The translations under genes were made by a program, and so were the position numbers. The notes beneath the pieces are model-generated. The model was not told the DNA's origin. It made no database searches and saw only the letters and a list, made by a program, of their open reading frames with translations. This document shows positions 1 through 5,590 of a DNA stretch of 7,950 nt, piece after piece. Origin of the DNA: Flavobacteriia bacterium (GTDB lineage Bacteria; Bacteroidota; Bacteroidia; Flavobacteriales; Flavobacteriaceae); assembly GCA_011330545.1 (NCBI GenBank), contig DRQI01000305.1:1-7950 (forward strand). The letters run 5' to 3'. The stretch's first letter is position 1, and the number at the start of each line of letters is the position of its first letter.

Positions 1-885
1 ATAATTACGAATAAGGTTTTCAATGGCAGTATATTGCTCGTTAGAATTTGTCGCTTTTTTATAATTTTGAATTGCATTCCAAGTCATTTCAGCCATTTCT
101 TTATTATTGTGCTCTTTATCATACGCTGTACTGTACAGTTTTATTTCTCCATTTGGAAATAATGCCCCTGTACTTTCATAAGTGTGATTGATATTCATTA
201 CAATATATCCATGGCTTACTATTTCTTCAATCAAAGCATAGTAACCGGAAGCATTAGAATAATATCCATGCGAGAAAATTAAAACCGGAAATTTCCCCTT
301 CGCTATCGAAGGATTAATAAAAGTATGCGTTTTAACATAATCTAAATAATTGAAAACAGATGCTGGCAATCTGTATTTTTTTGCAAAGCCTGCTCTGTCT
401 CCATCATTCAGATAAGGTTCTGTTTTTTCATTATTGAGTGAGGCCGGATACCAAACTTTAATCATCAAAGCTCTTTTATCTGCTGTTTTGGGAGTAATGA
501 TTTCATCTTGATTTGTTTTTAAATAGAGGTATTGCGAACCTGCCTTATATTTTCCTGTTGGCTTTGGTAAGTTAAAGGCCGGCAATGCATAAGGCAAACC
601 CCATGCAATTGGTAATATTATGATTAATGACACAGCATACATTGATTTTTTAAACCAATTTCCTTTGAAAAATTGGTATTCTTTAAATAGGCACCAACTT
701 AAAATTACTATTATCAAATAAGTAGGAACCATTTGCCATCGGTATCCTTCTAAAAGGAAATGTGCCAATAGTACACTACTAAAAAATAGTAAGGGTATTC
801 TTTTCGTTAAACCATAGCTTCTTGTAGCCATTAAAAAAAGGAAAATTGTACTTGTACTTAGCAAAATAATTTCAAAAATTCTCAT
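1..885 (-). CDS. Membrane-anchored PAF-acetylhydrolase-like alpha/beta hydrolase, C-terminus missing
   Basis: The frame is open from an ATG at 885 to the window edge, giving 295 codons with no stop, so the 3' end lies outside. Residues about 4-20, 30-46, 55-70 and 82-100 are hydrophobic and look like four membrane segments. A soluble hydrolase domain follows. It carries KVWYPA (143-148), the beta-strand and oxyanion-type turn FPVLIFSHG (199-207), SHGY (224-227), and a NHTYES...FPNG stretch (233-246) like the HxYE...FPDG region of bacterial platelet-activating-factor acetylhydrolase homologues. The nucleophile elbow (GxSxG) and the Asp and His of the triad would lie beyond the edge and cannot be checked. 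The likely role is hydrolysis of a small ester or lipid at the cell envelope; the substrate is unknown. A generic dienelactone-hydrolase-like esterase is the alternative. Ninety-four bases separate it from the LuxR-type gene upstream, so co-transcription is possible. Confidence 0.75.
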   Translation of the reverse strand, partial: MRIFEIILLSTSTIFLFLMATRSYGLTKRIPLLFFSSVLLAHFLLEGYRWQMVPTYLIIVILSWCLFKEYQFFKGNWFKKSMYAVSLIIILPIAWGLPYALPAFNLPKPTGKYKAGSQYLYLKTNQDEIITPKTADKRALMIKVWYPASLNNEKTEPYLNDGDRAGFAKKYRLPASVFNYLDYVKTHTFINPSIAKGKFPVLIFSHGYYSNASGYYALIEEIVSHGYIVMNINHTYESTGALFPNGEIKLYSTAYDKEHNNKEMAEMTWNAIQNYKKATNSNEQYTAIENLIRNY

Positions 886-979
886 ACGCTATATCTTTAT
901 GTAAAAGAATAACTTATTGAGATAGGTTCAAAAAAAATACAATAGACAAATTATGGACAGGAATGCAAATAACAGGTTA
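886..979. other. Short AT-rich intergenic spacer with a small palindrome
   Basis: This spacer lies between the LuxR-type gene and the hydrolase gene. I see no Bacteroidota promoter matching TAnnTTTG and no convincing terminator; the T-run read on the minus strand has no stem before it. A tight palindrome, AATAAC-AG-GTTATT, spans 968-981 and overlaps the stop codon of the LuxR-type gene. It could be a protein-binding site or chance in AT-rich DNA. Confidence 0.3.
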
Positions 980-1519
980 TTAGATATTTAAAAAAAATTC
1001 GAAAAGGTCTTCTTTAGAGTTAAGTCCAATTTTTTTTCTAAGCCTATACCGAGCTTTGTTAACACTTTCTGGAGTGATGTTCAATAGTTGGCTAACTTCT
1101 TTTGAACTTAAATTGAGCCTGATTAAAGTACATAATTTTAATTCGTTAGCAGTAATGTCAGGAATTATTTTTAGTAGGGATTGGCTAAATAAAGGATATA
1201 ATTTTTCAAAGTTTAAAAAAAATGCCGATAGGTTAGCATTTTTCAAATCAGATTGCATGATCTTATGTAACTCATTCTTTGCATCTATTTGTAGTTTTTG
1301 ATTACTCTTTTGCAAACCTACAATCTCAATTTCCGAATATTTTATTTCTAGGCGCCTATAGTTATTAATCTTTCTGTTATATCTGTACTTTATCCTATTC
1401 AAATTTTTTTTTCTAATTAAATAAGGAATAGCAATGTATGCGAAAATAAATAAAGCTAACGTGCCGATAAATAATATTGAAAAAATAAACCATGTATCGG
1501 TATTTATTCTAACATTCAT
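980..1519 (-). CDS. Short membrane-anchored LuxR/GerE-type transcriptional regulator without sensor domain
   Basis: The 179-residue product has one hydrophobic segment (about 10-33), a basic, charged, helical and probably coiled-coil stretch (about 36-95), and a C-terminal helix-turn-helix (about 121-179). The HTH contains ITANELKLC, the LNLSSKEVSQLLNI recognition region and ESVNKARYRLRKKIGL, which closely resemble the C-termini of Bacteroidota LuxR-type regulators. Those relatives usually have N-terminal tetratricopeptide repeats or another periplasmic sensor before the membrane segment; here only about nine residues precede it. The upstream gene ends 76 bases away, so no sensor region is hidden just upstream. 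It probably binds DNA from the inner face of the membrane, with its signal supplied by a partner protein or through the coiled coil. Sampled 60-base stretches are about 22-30% GC, lower than the gapN region. The family call is firm; targets and signal are unknown. Confidence 0.8.
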   Translation of the reverse strand: MNVRINTDTWFIFSILFIGTLALFIFAYIAIPYLIRKKNLNRIKYRYNRKINNYRRLEIKYSEIEIVGLQKSNQKLQIDAKNELHKIMQSDLKNANLSAFFLNFEKLYPLFSQSLLKIIPDITANELKLCTLIRLNLSSKEVSQLLNITPESVNKARYRLRKKIGLNSKEDLFEFFLNI

Positions 1520-1547
1520 AGTTCTCTATACCATTATCTTCATATAA

Positions 1548-1573
1548 GCATAAAAACTGCTATTTTTTTATGC
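1548..1573 (-). terminator. AT-rich hairpin downstream of the serine hydrolase gene
   Basis: A perfect 9-bp inverted repeat (GCATAAAAA at 1548-1556 and TTTTTATGC at 1565-1573) encloses an 8-base loop. It lies 23 bases past the serine hydrolase stop and about 30 bases before the LuxR-type start. The stem has only two G-C pairs and no clean T-run follows on the minus strand, so termination would be weak. It could equally be an operator for the downstream regulator gene. Confidence 0.35.
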
Positions 1574-1595
1574 AATGATTATACTGTTGCTAATT

Positions 1596-2921
1596 TTATT
1601 CTTTTGTCAATTCATAAACCTGCCCTCCTTGTTCAACCATCATTTTCTTTTTTTCAGGCAAGAATTTCAAGGTAATCATCACCTTTTCTGAATAGAAAGT
1701 GTCTTTGCTAATGGCATCAATAGGAAATTGCGGTTGCCCTTCTCCTTGTACCAGTAAAATATTGCCATCTTTTGTAATTGTAATATCGATTGGAAAATTT
1801 GGACTGCTGTATTTACCCAAATACACATCTAGTTCTTCTGGTTTTAATTCAATGGTTTTTAATGGCGCAAAGTCAGGAAGTTTATAATCCATTCCAAAAT
1901 AAATTTGAACTGCTCCAATAAATACATTTGAAATTTGAGTATAAAGGTAATTTGTAGTAAGGACCAAAGAAAGTTTATCTTTTGGAAAGTACGCGGCAAA
2001 TGATTCAAAACCATCTATACTTCCACCGTGCCCATATATTTCTTTGTCTCCAAGTGGAAGTTTCATCAACCCCAATCCTACTCCATTTTTTGCATTTTCC
2101 ATTTGAGATAATGCATTCGCAGACACTAAATTTCCTGAAAAAAGATTCGTAAAAAAAATATTTACTTCGGTTGGCGTTGAAACAATTCCGCCTGCCCCCA
2201 TCGGCCCACTCATATCCGTTTGGCTTTCTATCAACTTCCATTCTGAATTTTCAAAATTGTATGACAAGGCTTCATTATTTGCCGGGTTTATTTTATTTCC
2301 AAATTCAGTTCTTTTTAAATGCAAAGGCTTTATTATTCTGTTTTCTAAAATATTACGAAAATTTTTATTTTCAACAATCTCTGCAATATATGACAACAGG
2401 ATATAGTTTGTATTTGAATATTCGGTTTTTTCCTTTGGTTCAAAGGTAGTTCCGTTTTTAATAATACGTTCAATCATACTTTCACGGGTTTGCGGTTCAA
2501 CCATCCATATTGAAAAATTTTCGTCATTAGTAATGTTGAAAAGTCCGCTTTGATGTCTTAACAAACTCTCAATAGTGATTTTGTCAGCGTTTGGAATTTT
2601 TGGAAAATATTTGCTCAATAATGTATTCAACTTGATTTTTCCCTCTTCAACAAGTTGCATGATTATCGTGGCAGTGTACGTTTTTGATATTGAACCAATA
2701 CGATACTTTGTCAATTCATTTGCGCTGGTTTTGTCTGAGACGTTAGAAAACCCGAATGATTTTTGATATATTTCTTTGCCGTTTGAAAAAATAGAAAAGC
2801 TTCCCATTCCTTTCTGGTTATGTTCAAGCAAATTGAACAAACTATCCATTTTTGATTTGTCAAATGTCTGCGCACTCATTGAGCCAAAGCAGATTAAAAA
2901 TACGAAGATGTACTTAGCCAT
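1596..2921 (-). CDS. Exported serine hydrolase of the class C beta-lactamase/penicillin-binding-protein family
   Basis: The 441-residue product starts with a signal peptide (hydrophobic to about residue 18, with SMSAQ as likely cleavage region), so it acts in the periplasm or at the envelope. The Beta-lactamase fold (PF00144 type) spans about 25-345. Motifs in the expected order are S77-I-S-K80 (SxxK nucleophile and base, in RIGSISKTYTA), Y168-S-N170 (YxN) and H298-G-G300, which replaces the KTG box, as in many esterase/D-aminopeptidase-like members. RHQSGL (122-127) is another family hallmark. The C-terminal part (about 360-441), with YLGKY (367-371) and beta-rich sequence, looks like the accessory domain often fused to these hydrolases. 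The substrate could be an ester, peptide or cell-wall fragment; beta-lactam resistance should not be assumed. The start is the ATG giving the signal peptide. It is followed by a LuxR-type gene 76 bases downstream. Confidence 0.9.
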   Translation of the reverse strand: MAKYIFVFLICFGSMSAQTFDKSKMDSLFNLLEHNQKGMGSFSIFSNGKEIYQKSFGFSNVSDKTSANELTKYRIGSISKTYTATIIMQLVEEGKIKLNTLLSKYFPKIPNADKITIESLLRHQSGLFNITNDENFSIWMVEPQTRESMIERIIKNGTTFEPKEKTEYSNTNYILLSYIAEIVENKNFRNILENRIIKPLHLKRTEFGNKINPANNEALSYNFENSEWKLIESQTDMSGPMGAGGIVSTPTEVNIFFTNLFSGNLVSANALSQMENAKNGVGLGLMKLPLGDKEIYGHGGSIDGFESFAAYFPKDKLSLVLTTNYLYTQISNVFIGAVQIYFGMDYKLPDFAPLKTIELKPEELDVYLGKYSSPNFPIDITITKDGNILLVQGEGQPQFPIDAISKDTFYSEKVMITLKFLPEKKKMMVEQGGQVYELTKE

Positions 2922-2987
2922 AATATTAGGTTTATTTAACTTATTTTACCACCCATAATGCCTAGAATTACGCACAATGGTTTTTTA

Positions 2988-3028
2988 TAGATATTTGATT
3001 AGTATATGACAAAAAATATAAATATCTA
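2988..3028. repeat. AT-rich inverted repeat TAGATATTT / AAATATCTA
   Basis: The 9-base arms at 2988-2996 and 3020-3028 are perfectly complementary around a 23-base spacer. An additional AGATATTT copy occurs at 3050-3057. It lies 67-107 bases upstream of the serine hydrolase start, so it could be an operator or an arm of a decayed element. Low base complexity makes chance a real alternative. Confidence 0.4.
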
Positions 3029-3385
3029 ATTGAATATTAGTAGTTTATGAGATATTTAGATTGAGTACGTCGGCTATGCTCTGTACAAACCAAATTCGAA
3101 ATCTTTTATTTCATAAAAAGGTTGTAATAAACAGGGCTGCTACTTCGCTCAGCTAGACATCTTCGAGTATCTTGTCAATTTTGCCATTTACTTTAAGGAT
3201 GCTTGTTATATTAGTTTATCGACTAATTTACTAAATAAATGCTAACCAATGGTTTATCTTTTGTGATTTTTAAAAGGAAAACTCAAAACATGAGGCTCAC
3301 ACTGCTCTTATTGTACAAAATACCAAGAAATAATTTCTTTCATTATACAAGGCAACAACACAATTTAGCATAAATTGGAAAAATA

Positions 3386-3407
3386 AAAAGCCCTTTTCAG
3401 GGCTTTT
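3386..3407 (-). terminator. Strong intrinsic terminator after the yceI-like gene
   Basis: A perfect 9-bp stem (AAAAGCCCT at 3386-3394 and AGGGCTTTT at 3399-3407) encloses a 4-base loop. Read on the minus strand, the loop is GAAA (a stable GNRA type) and the stem runs straight into a T-rich tail (TTTTTATTTTT). It sits about 60 bases past the stop of the yceI-like gene and should end the NTF2-like/YceI transcript. The A/T symmetry could allow weak function in the other direction, but no plus-strand gene is nearby. Confidence 0.9.
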
Positions 3408-3466
3408 AAGTGGTATCTATTTTTAATTATGGGTATATGTTATAGATAGCCTTTTGCATTTGATTC

Positions 3467-4045
3467 TTAGAATTCTAAGTCGACTACTAAATCAAATTCA
3501 TCATATATAGCTTTGTCTTTGAGATTGTCAAAGAAACTGGTAGAGCCAAATTTGACATTGTATTTAGCCCTATCAATTTTTAATGTAGCCGTAGCTTTTC
3601 TACCGTAAACCGAAATTTCAAAATCAATAGCGTTGGTAATTCCTTTTATAGTTAAATCTCCGGTAACCCGATAAGAATTTTTTCCTATTGCTTTTACCTT
3701 TTCAAATATAAGCGTTGAAGCAGGGTATGTTTTAACGCCAAAGAAATCATCTGATTTTAAGTGTTTTTCTAATTTTTGTTTATACTCTCCTTTTTGGTCT
3801 GTATTGGCAATGGTTGTCATGTCAATTGTAAATTTACCACCAATTAATTTGCCCTTCTCAAAAATTAAAATGCCTTCTTTTAAATCTATCGTACCGACAT
3901 GTGCCCCTGTTACTTTGTAAGCCTTCCAAACAATTTTACTCTTTTCTATTTTTGCTTCTTTTTTGGCTCCATCTTTTGTTGTAAAAGAAAGCCCGGCAAA
4001 TCCGAGTGCCACTACAATAATTATATTTACTATTCTGTTTTTCAT
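3467..4045 (-). CDS. YceI-like exported polyisoprenoid/lipid-binding protein
   Basis: The 192-residue protein has an N-terminal hydrophobic export signal (about 1-22) and then a full YceI-type lipocalin-like barrel (PF04264 type, about 35-192). Visible hallmarks are SKIVWKAYKVTGAHVGTI (36-53), GGKFTIDMTTI (69-79), the family signature HLKSDDFFGVKTYPAS (95-110), GDLTIKGIT (129-137) and DRAKYNVKFGS (158-168). Members bind isoprenoid-type or fatty-acid ligands in the periplasm and often appear with stress or respiratory genes; no catalytic activity is implied. Length matches the family. It lies 28 bases downstream of the NTF2-like gene, so the two are very likely one operon, ending at the hairpin downstream. 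Its ligand here is unknown. Confidence 0.92.
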   Translation of the reverse strand: MKNRIVNIIIVVALGFAGLSFTTKDGAKKEAKIEKSKIVWKAYKVTGAHVGTIDLKEGILIFEKGKLIGGKFTIDMTTIANTDQKGEYKQKLEKHLKSDDFFGVKTYPASTLIFEKVKAIGKNSYRVTGDLTIKGITNAIDFEISVYGRKATATLKIDRAKYNVKFGSTSFFDNLKDKAIYDEFDLVVDLEF

Positions 4046-4073
4046 GTTGTTATATTTTAAAATTTGACACTTA

Positions 4074-4562
4074 TTATTTCATTTTATTAAACATGTAGCG
4101 AGCTATTTTCCACTTGCCATTTTCTCTTTCAAAAACAAATAATTCTCTATTTTCTTCAGGAACCGTATCTCCTGTTGCGTGGATTAACGTTGTTCCTTTT
4201 GACGTTGTTAATGCATAAGCCAAATTGTTTTCTATTACTATCTCTTCAATAAAAAACTCAATATTCAATTGAATTTGAGAAAATACAAATTCATAAGCTC
4301 CTGTAATGGCTTCCGTACCATTGGCAGTTGGTGCTCCTGAGGGCATAAAAACGCCGTCTGTTGTATAAGAATTTACTGCTTTGCCTACATCAGAGGTGTT
4401 TAATGACTCTTTGTAGGCCATTAATAATTTTTCGATTTGCTCTTTGTCTTTTTTTTCCATTCTTTTATTATTTATTTCATTAATAGATTTGTCTTGCCTT
4501 TTTTCAATACATCCAATATTTACAAGACTTAATACGATTGCGGATATGATTACATTTTTCAT
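4074..4562 (-). CDS. SnoaL/NTF2-like (SgcJ/EcaC-type) domain protein, probable lipoprotein
   Basis: With the ATG at 4562 the product is 162 residues. A longer reading from 4595 would add 11 residues before a good signal sequence and is less likely. Residues 1-17 are hydrophobic and end at Cys18 in VNIGC, a loose lipobox, suggesting lipoprotein export. An NTF2-like cone fold follows (about 40-160): EQIEKLLMAYKESLN (41-55), YTTDGVFMPSGAP (66-78) and NGKWKIARYMFNK (148-160), matching the SgcJ/EcaC/DUF4440 type. Homologues of this type often begin near Met35, so the exported form deserves checking. Such domains bind small ligands or act as isomerase-like folds; no catalytic residue set can be assigned. 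It lies just ahead of the yceI-like gene and behind the Crp-like regulator, with a dyad in its upstream region. Confidence 0.82.
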   Translation of the reverse strand: MKNVIISAIVLSLVNIGCIEKRQDKSINEINNKRMEKKDKEQIEKLLMAYKESLNTSDVGKAVNSYTTDGVFMPSGAPTANGTEAITGAYEFVFSQIQLNIEFFIEEIVIENNLAYALTTSKGTTLIHATGDTVPEENRELFVFERENGKWKIARYMFNKMK

Positions 4563-4598
4563 ACTGCAAAGATGAATCAGGAATGGGGAAGGCACCTA

Positions 4599-4633
4599 TA
4601 AGCTAGGTTAAGAAAAAATCTTAAGCTAGTTTA
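4599..4633. promoter_or_regulatory. Imperfect 15-bp dyad, candidate operator before the NTF2-like/YceI operon
   Basis: Arms 4599-4613 (TAAGCTAGGTTAAGA) and 4619-4633 (TCTTAAGCTAGTTTA) are complementary at 13 of 15 positions around an AAAAA centre. The same stretch also contains two near-identical direct repeats, TAAGCTAGGTTAA (4599-4611) and TAAGCTAGTTTAA (4622-4634), one mismatch apart and 23 bases from start to start. The dyad centre is 54 bases upstream of the preferred NTF2-like start and about 40 bases after the regulator's stop. No T-run follows the stem on the minus strand, so an operator fits better than a terminator. Binding by the adjacent Crp-like protein, a dimer-type regulator, is inferred. 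Confidence 0.55.
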
Positions 4634-4656
4634 ACCCAAATGAAGTTTTAGGCTTT

Positions 4657-5238
4657 CTATTTGGTGGCAATACTCTTTCTTATTTTGCTCAAAAACTCAG
4701 GGGTTACACCAATATAAGAGGCAATTTGAACATTGGATATCCGGTTAAACAAATTTGGATAGCTTTTTAAAAAATACAAGTACCTTTCTTCTGCTGTAGA
4801 ACTGATATTTTGAAGTACACGTTTTTGGAGGCTTATAAAAGCATTTTCTATAAGAACCCTAAAATTTCTATCGAATTTAGGGTAATGGGAATATAAATAT
4901 ATCAAGTCGGGTTTTGAAATTTGCAATACTATTGATTGTTCTAGCGCTTCAATATACAATTCGCTTGGCTTGTCTGTATGAAAGCTCCCTATATCAGCTA
5001 TCCAGCCATTTTCTATTGCAAATTGTAAATTGTGTTCTTGCCCCTTATCATCTACTTTATACATTTTAAAGCAGCCGCTTACCACAAAAGTATAATGCTT
5101 ACAAACATCACCCTCTTGAAGGATAAATTGCCTTCTTTTCACCTTCTTTTCTATAAGTTTAGATTTGAGTTCTGAAATTTCAGAATCACTTAATGGAGAA
5201 TAATTTGAAAAATGTTTTATGATTGGTGCAGTGTTCAT
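4657..5238 (-). CDS. Crp/Fnr-family transcriptional regulator, Bacteroidota short type
   Basis: The 193-residue protein has a cyclic-nucleotide-binding-like beta-barrel (about 20-110) with the QEGDVCKHYTFVVSGCFKMY core (41-60), a long dimerisation helix (about 118-145), and a C-terminal helix-turn-helix with ISNVQIASYIGVTPEFLSKIRK (167-188). The HTH is characteristic of the many Crp-like regulators of Bacteroidota. The region that contacts cAMP in E. coli CRP (FGE...RSA) is not recognisable (here ADIGSFHTDKPSELYIEA), so the ligand is probably something else or none. Two cysteines (46, 56) lie in the sensor barrel but do not form an Fnr-type iron-sulfur cluster motif. The ATG at 5238 is the natural start. 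The gene precedes the dyad and the two exported-protein genes it may control. Confidence 0.9.
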   Translation of the reverse strand: MNTAPIIKHFSNYSPLSDSEISELKSKLIEKKVKRRQFILQEGDVCKHYTFVVSGCFKMYKVDDKGQEHNLQFAIENGWIADIGSFHTDKPSELYIEALEQSIVLQISKPDLIYLYSHYPKFDRNFRVLIENAFISLQKRVLQNISSTAEERYLYFLKSYPNLFNRISNVQIASYIGVTPEFLSKIRKSIATK

Positions 5239-5310
5239 TTTTTAAGGTACTTACAATGGCTATTTTTCTGTTACGGCGAAAATACACACGGTTATTCAGC
5301 GTAATATATT

Positions 5311-5517
5311 TTATTTACATTTATGTAATTCTGAATCATTTTTTGGAACTAAACCCAATAAAATATTAGATGAAATTTCTTTTTTTAACAAGTATAATTG
5401 GATAGTAATATTTAAGCCTTTTTCATAATCTGTGTTCTGAGCCTTTATTTCAGCCGAGTTCACTAACACCGAGAAACAAATGGCTATCGGTAACGATATT
5501 TTTAATAATTTACTCAT
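5311..5517 (-). CDS. Small predicted exported protein of unknown function
   Basis: The ATG at 5517 gives 68 residues; an in-frame TTG at 5529 would add four but is less likely. The N-terminus is a convincing signal peptide: basic MSKLLK, a hydrophobic core to about residue 20, and an AEIKAQ cleavage region of the kind common in Bacteroidota. The mature part is only about 40 residues (NTDYEKGLNI..., ending HKCK) with no recognisable fold. It could be a genuine small envelope protein or the surviving 5' end of a longer exported protein; the downstream bases show no obvious continuation before the Crp-like gene. It lies 73 bases after gapN and 72 bases before the Crp-like start. No strong promoter is visible; a weak TTG-N19-TAAGTTG arrangement at 5538-5566 falls short of consensus. 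Confidence 0.5.
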   Translation of the reverse strand: MSKLLKISLPIAICFSVLVNSAEIKAQNTDYEKGLNITIQLYLLKKEISSNILLGLVPKNDSELHKCK

Positions 5518-5590
5518 AATTTTACTCAAATGTGCTACAACTTATTTATACTCAACATAAAATCAACATCTTTGTGTACAACTACATAAA

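Larger units (their letters stand above)
2922..3466. other. 545-base gene-free region with repeats and possible remnant DNA
   Basis: No open frame here looks like a protein. The part next to the serine hydrolase start (2922-3060) is very AT-rich and should hold that gene's promoter, but I find no match to TAnnTTTG. It contains the inverted repeat listed separately. From about 3061 to 3180 the GC content rises to about 37% by hand count, with words unlike the flanks; minus-strand translation there gives broken, protein-like pieces with stops. Short dyads occur, such as AACCA-A-TGGTT at 3244-3254. A strong terminator closes the region near 3386-3407. The whole may include remnants of a mobile or repeated element, but nothing in it can be identified from sequence alone. 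Confidence 0.45.

Noticed and set aside
2005..2241. 78-codon minus-strand frame inside the serine hydrolase gene
   Set aside because: It overlaps the hydrolase in another frame, and the hydrolase frame carries intact catalytic motifs throughout, so there is no frameshift.
1596..2921. Annotation as an antibiotic-resistance AmpC beta-lactamase
   Set aside because: The HGG box in place of KTG and the extra C-terminal domain fit the broad esterase/peptidase-like members of this fold; resistance cannot be claimed.
4567..4574. CATCTTTG (minus strand) as a -7 promoter box for the NTF2-like gene
   Set aside because: It misses the first consensus base, has no -33 partner at suitable distance, and would place the transcript start on the start codon.
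4608..4624. TTAAGA-AAAAA-TCTTAA hairpin as terminator of the Crp-like gene
   Set aside because: No T-run follows the stem on the minus strand and the repeats extend well beyond the hairpin, which suits an operator better.
5538..5566. TTG-N19-TAAGTTG as promoter of the small exported protein
   Set aside because: The spacing is right but the -7 element is one base short of TAnnTTTG; too weak to list as a feature.
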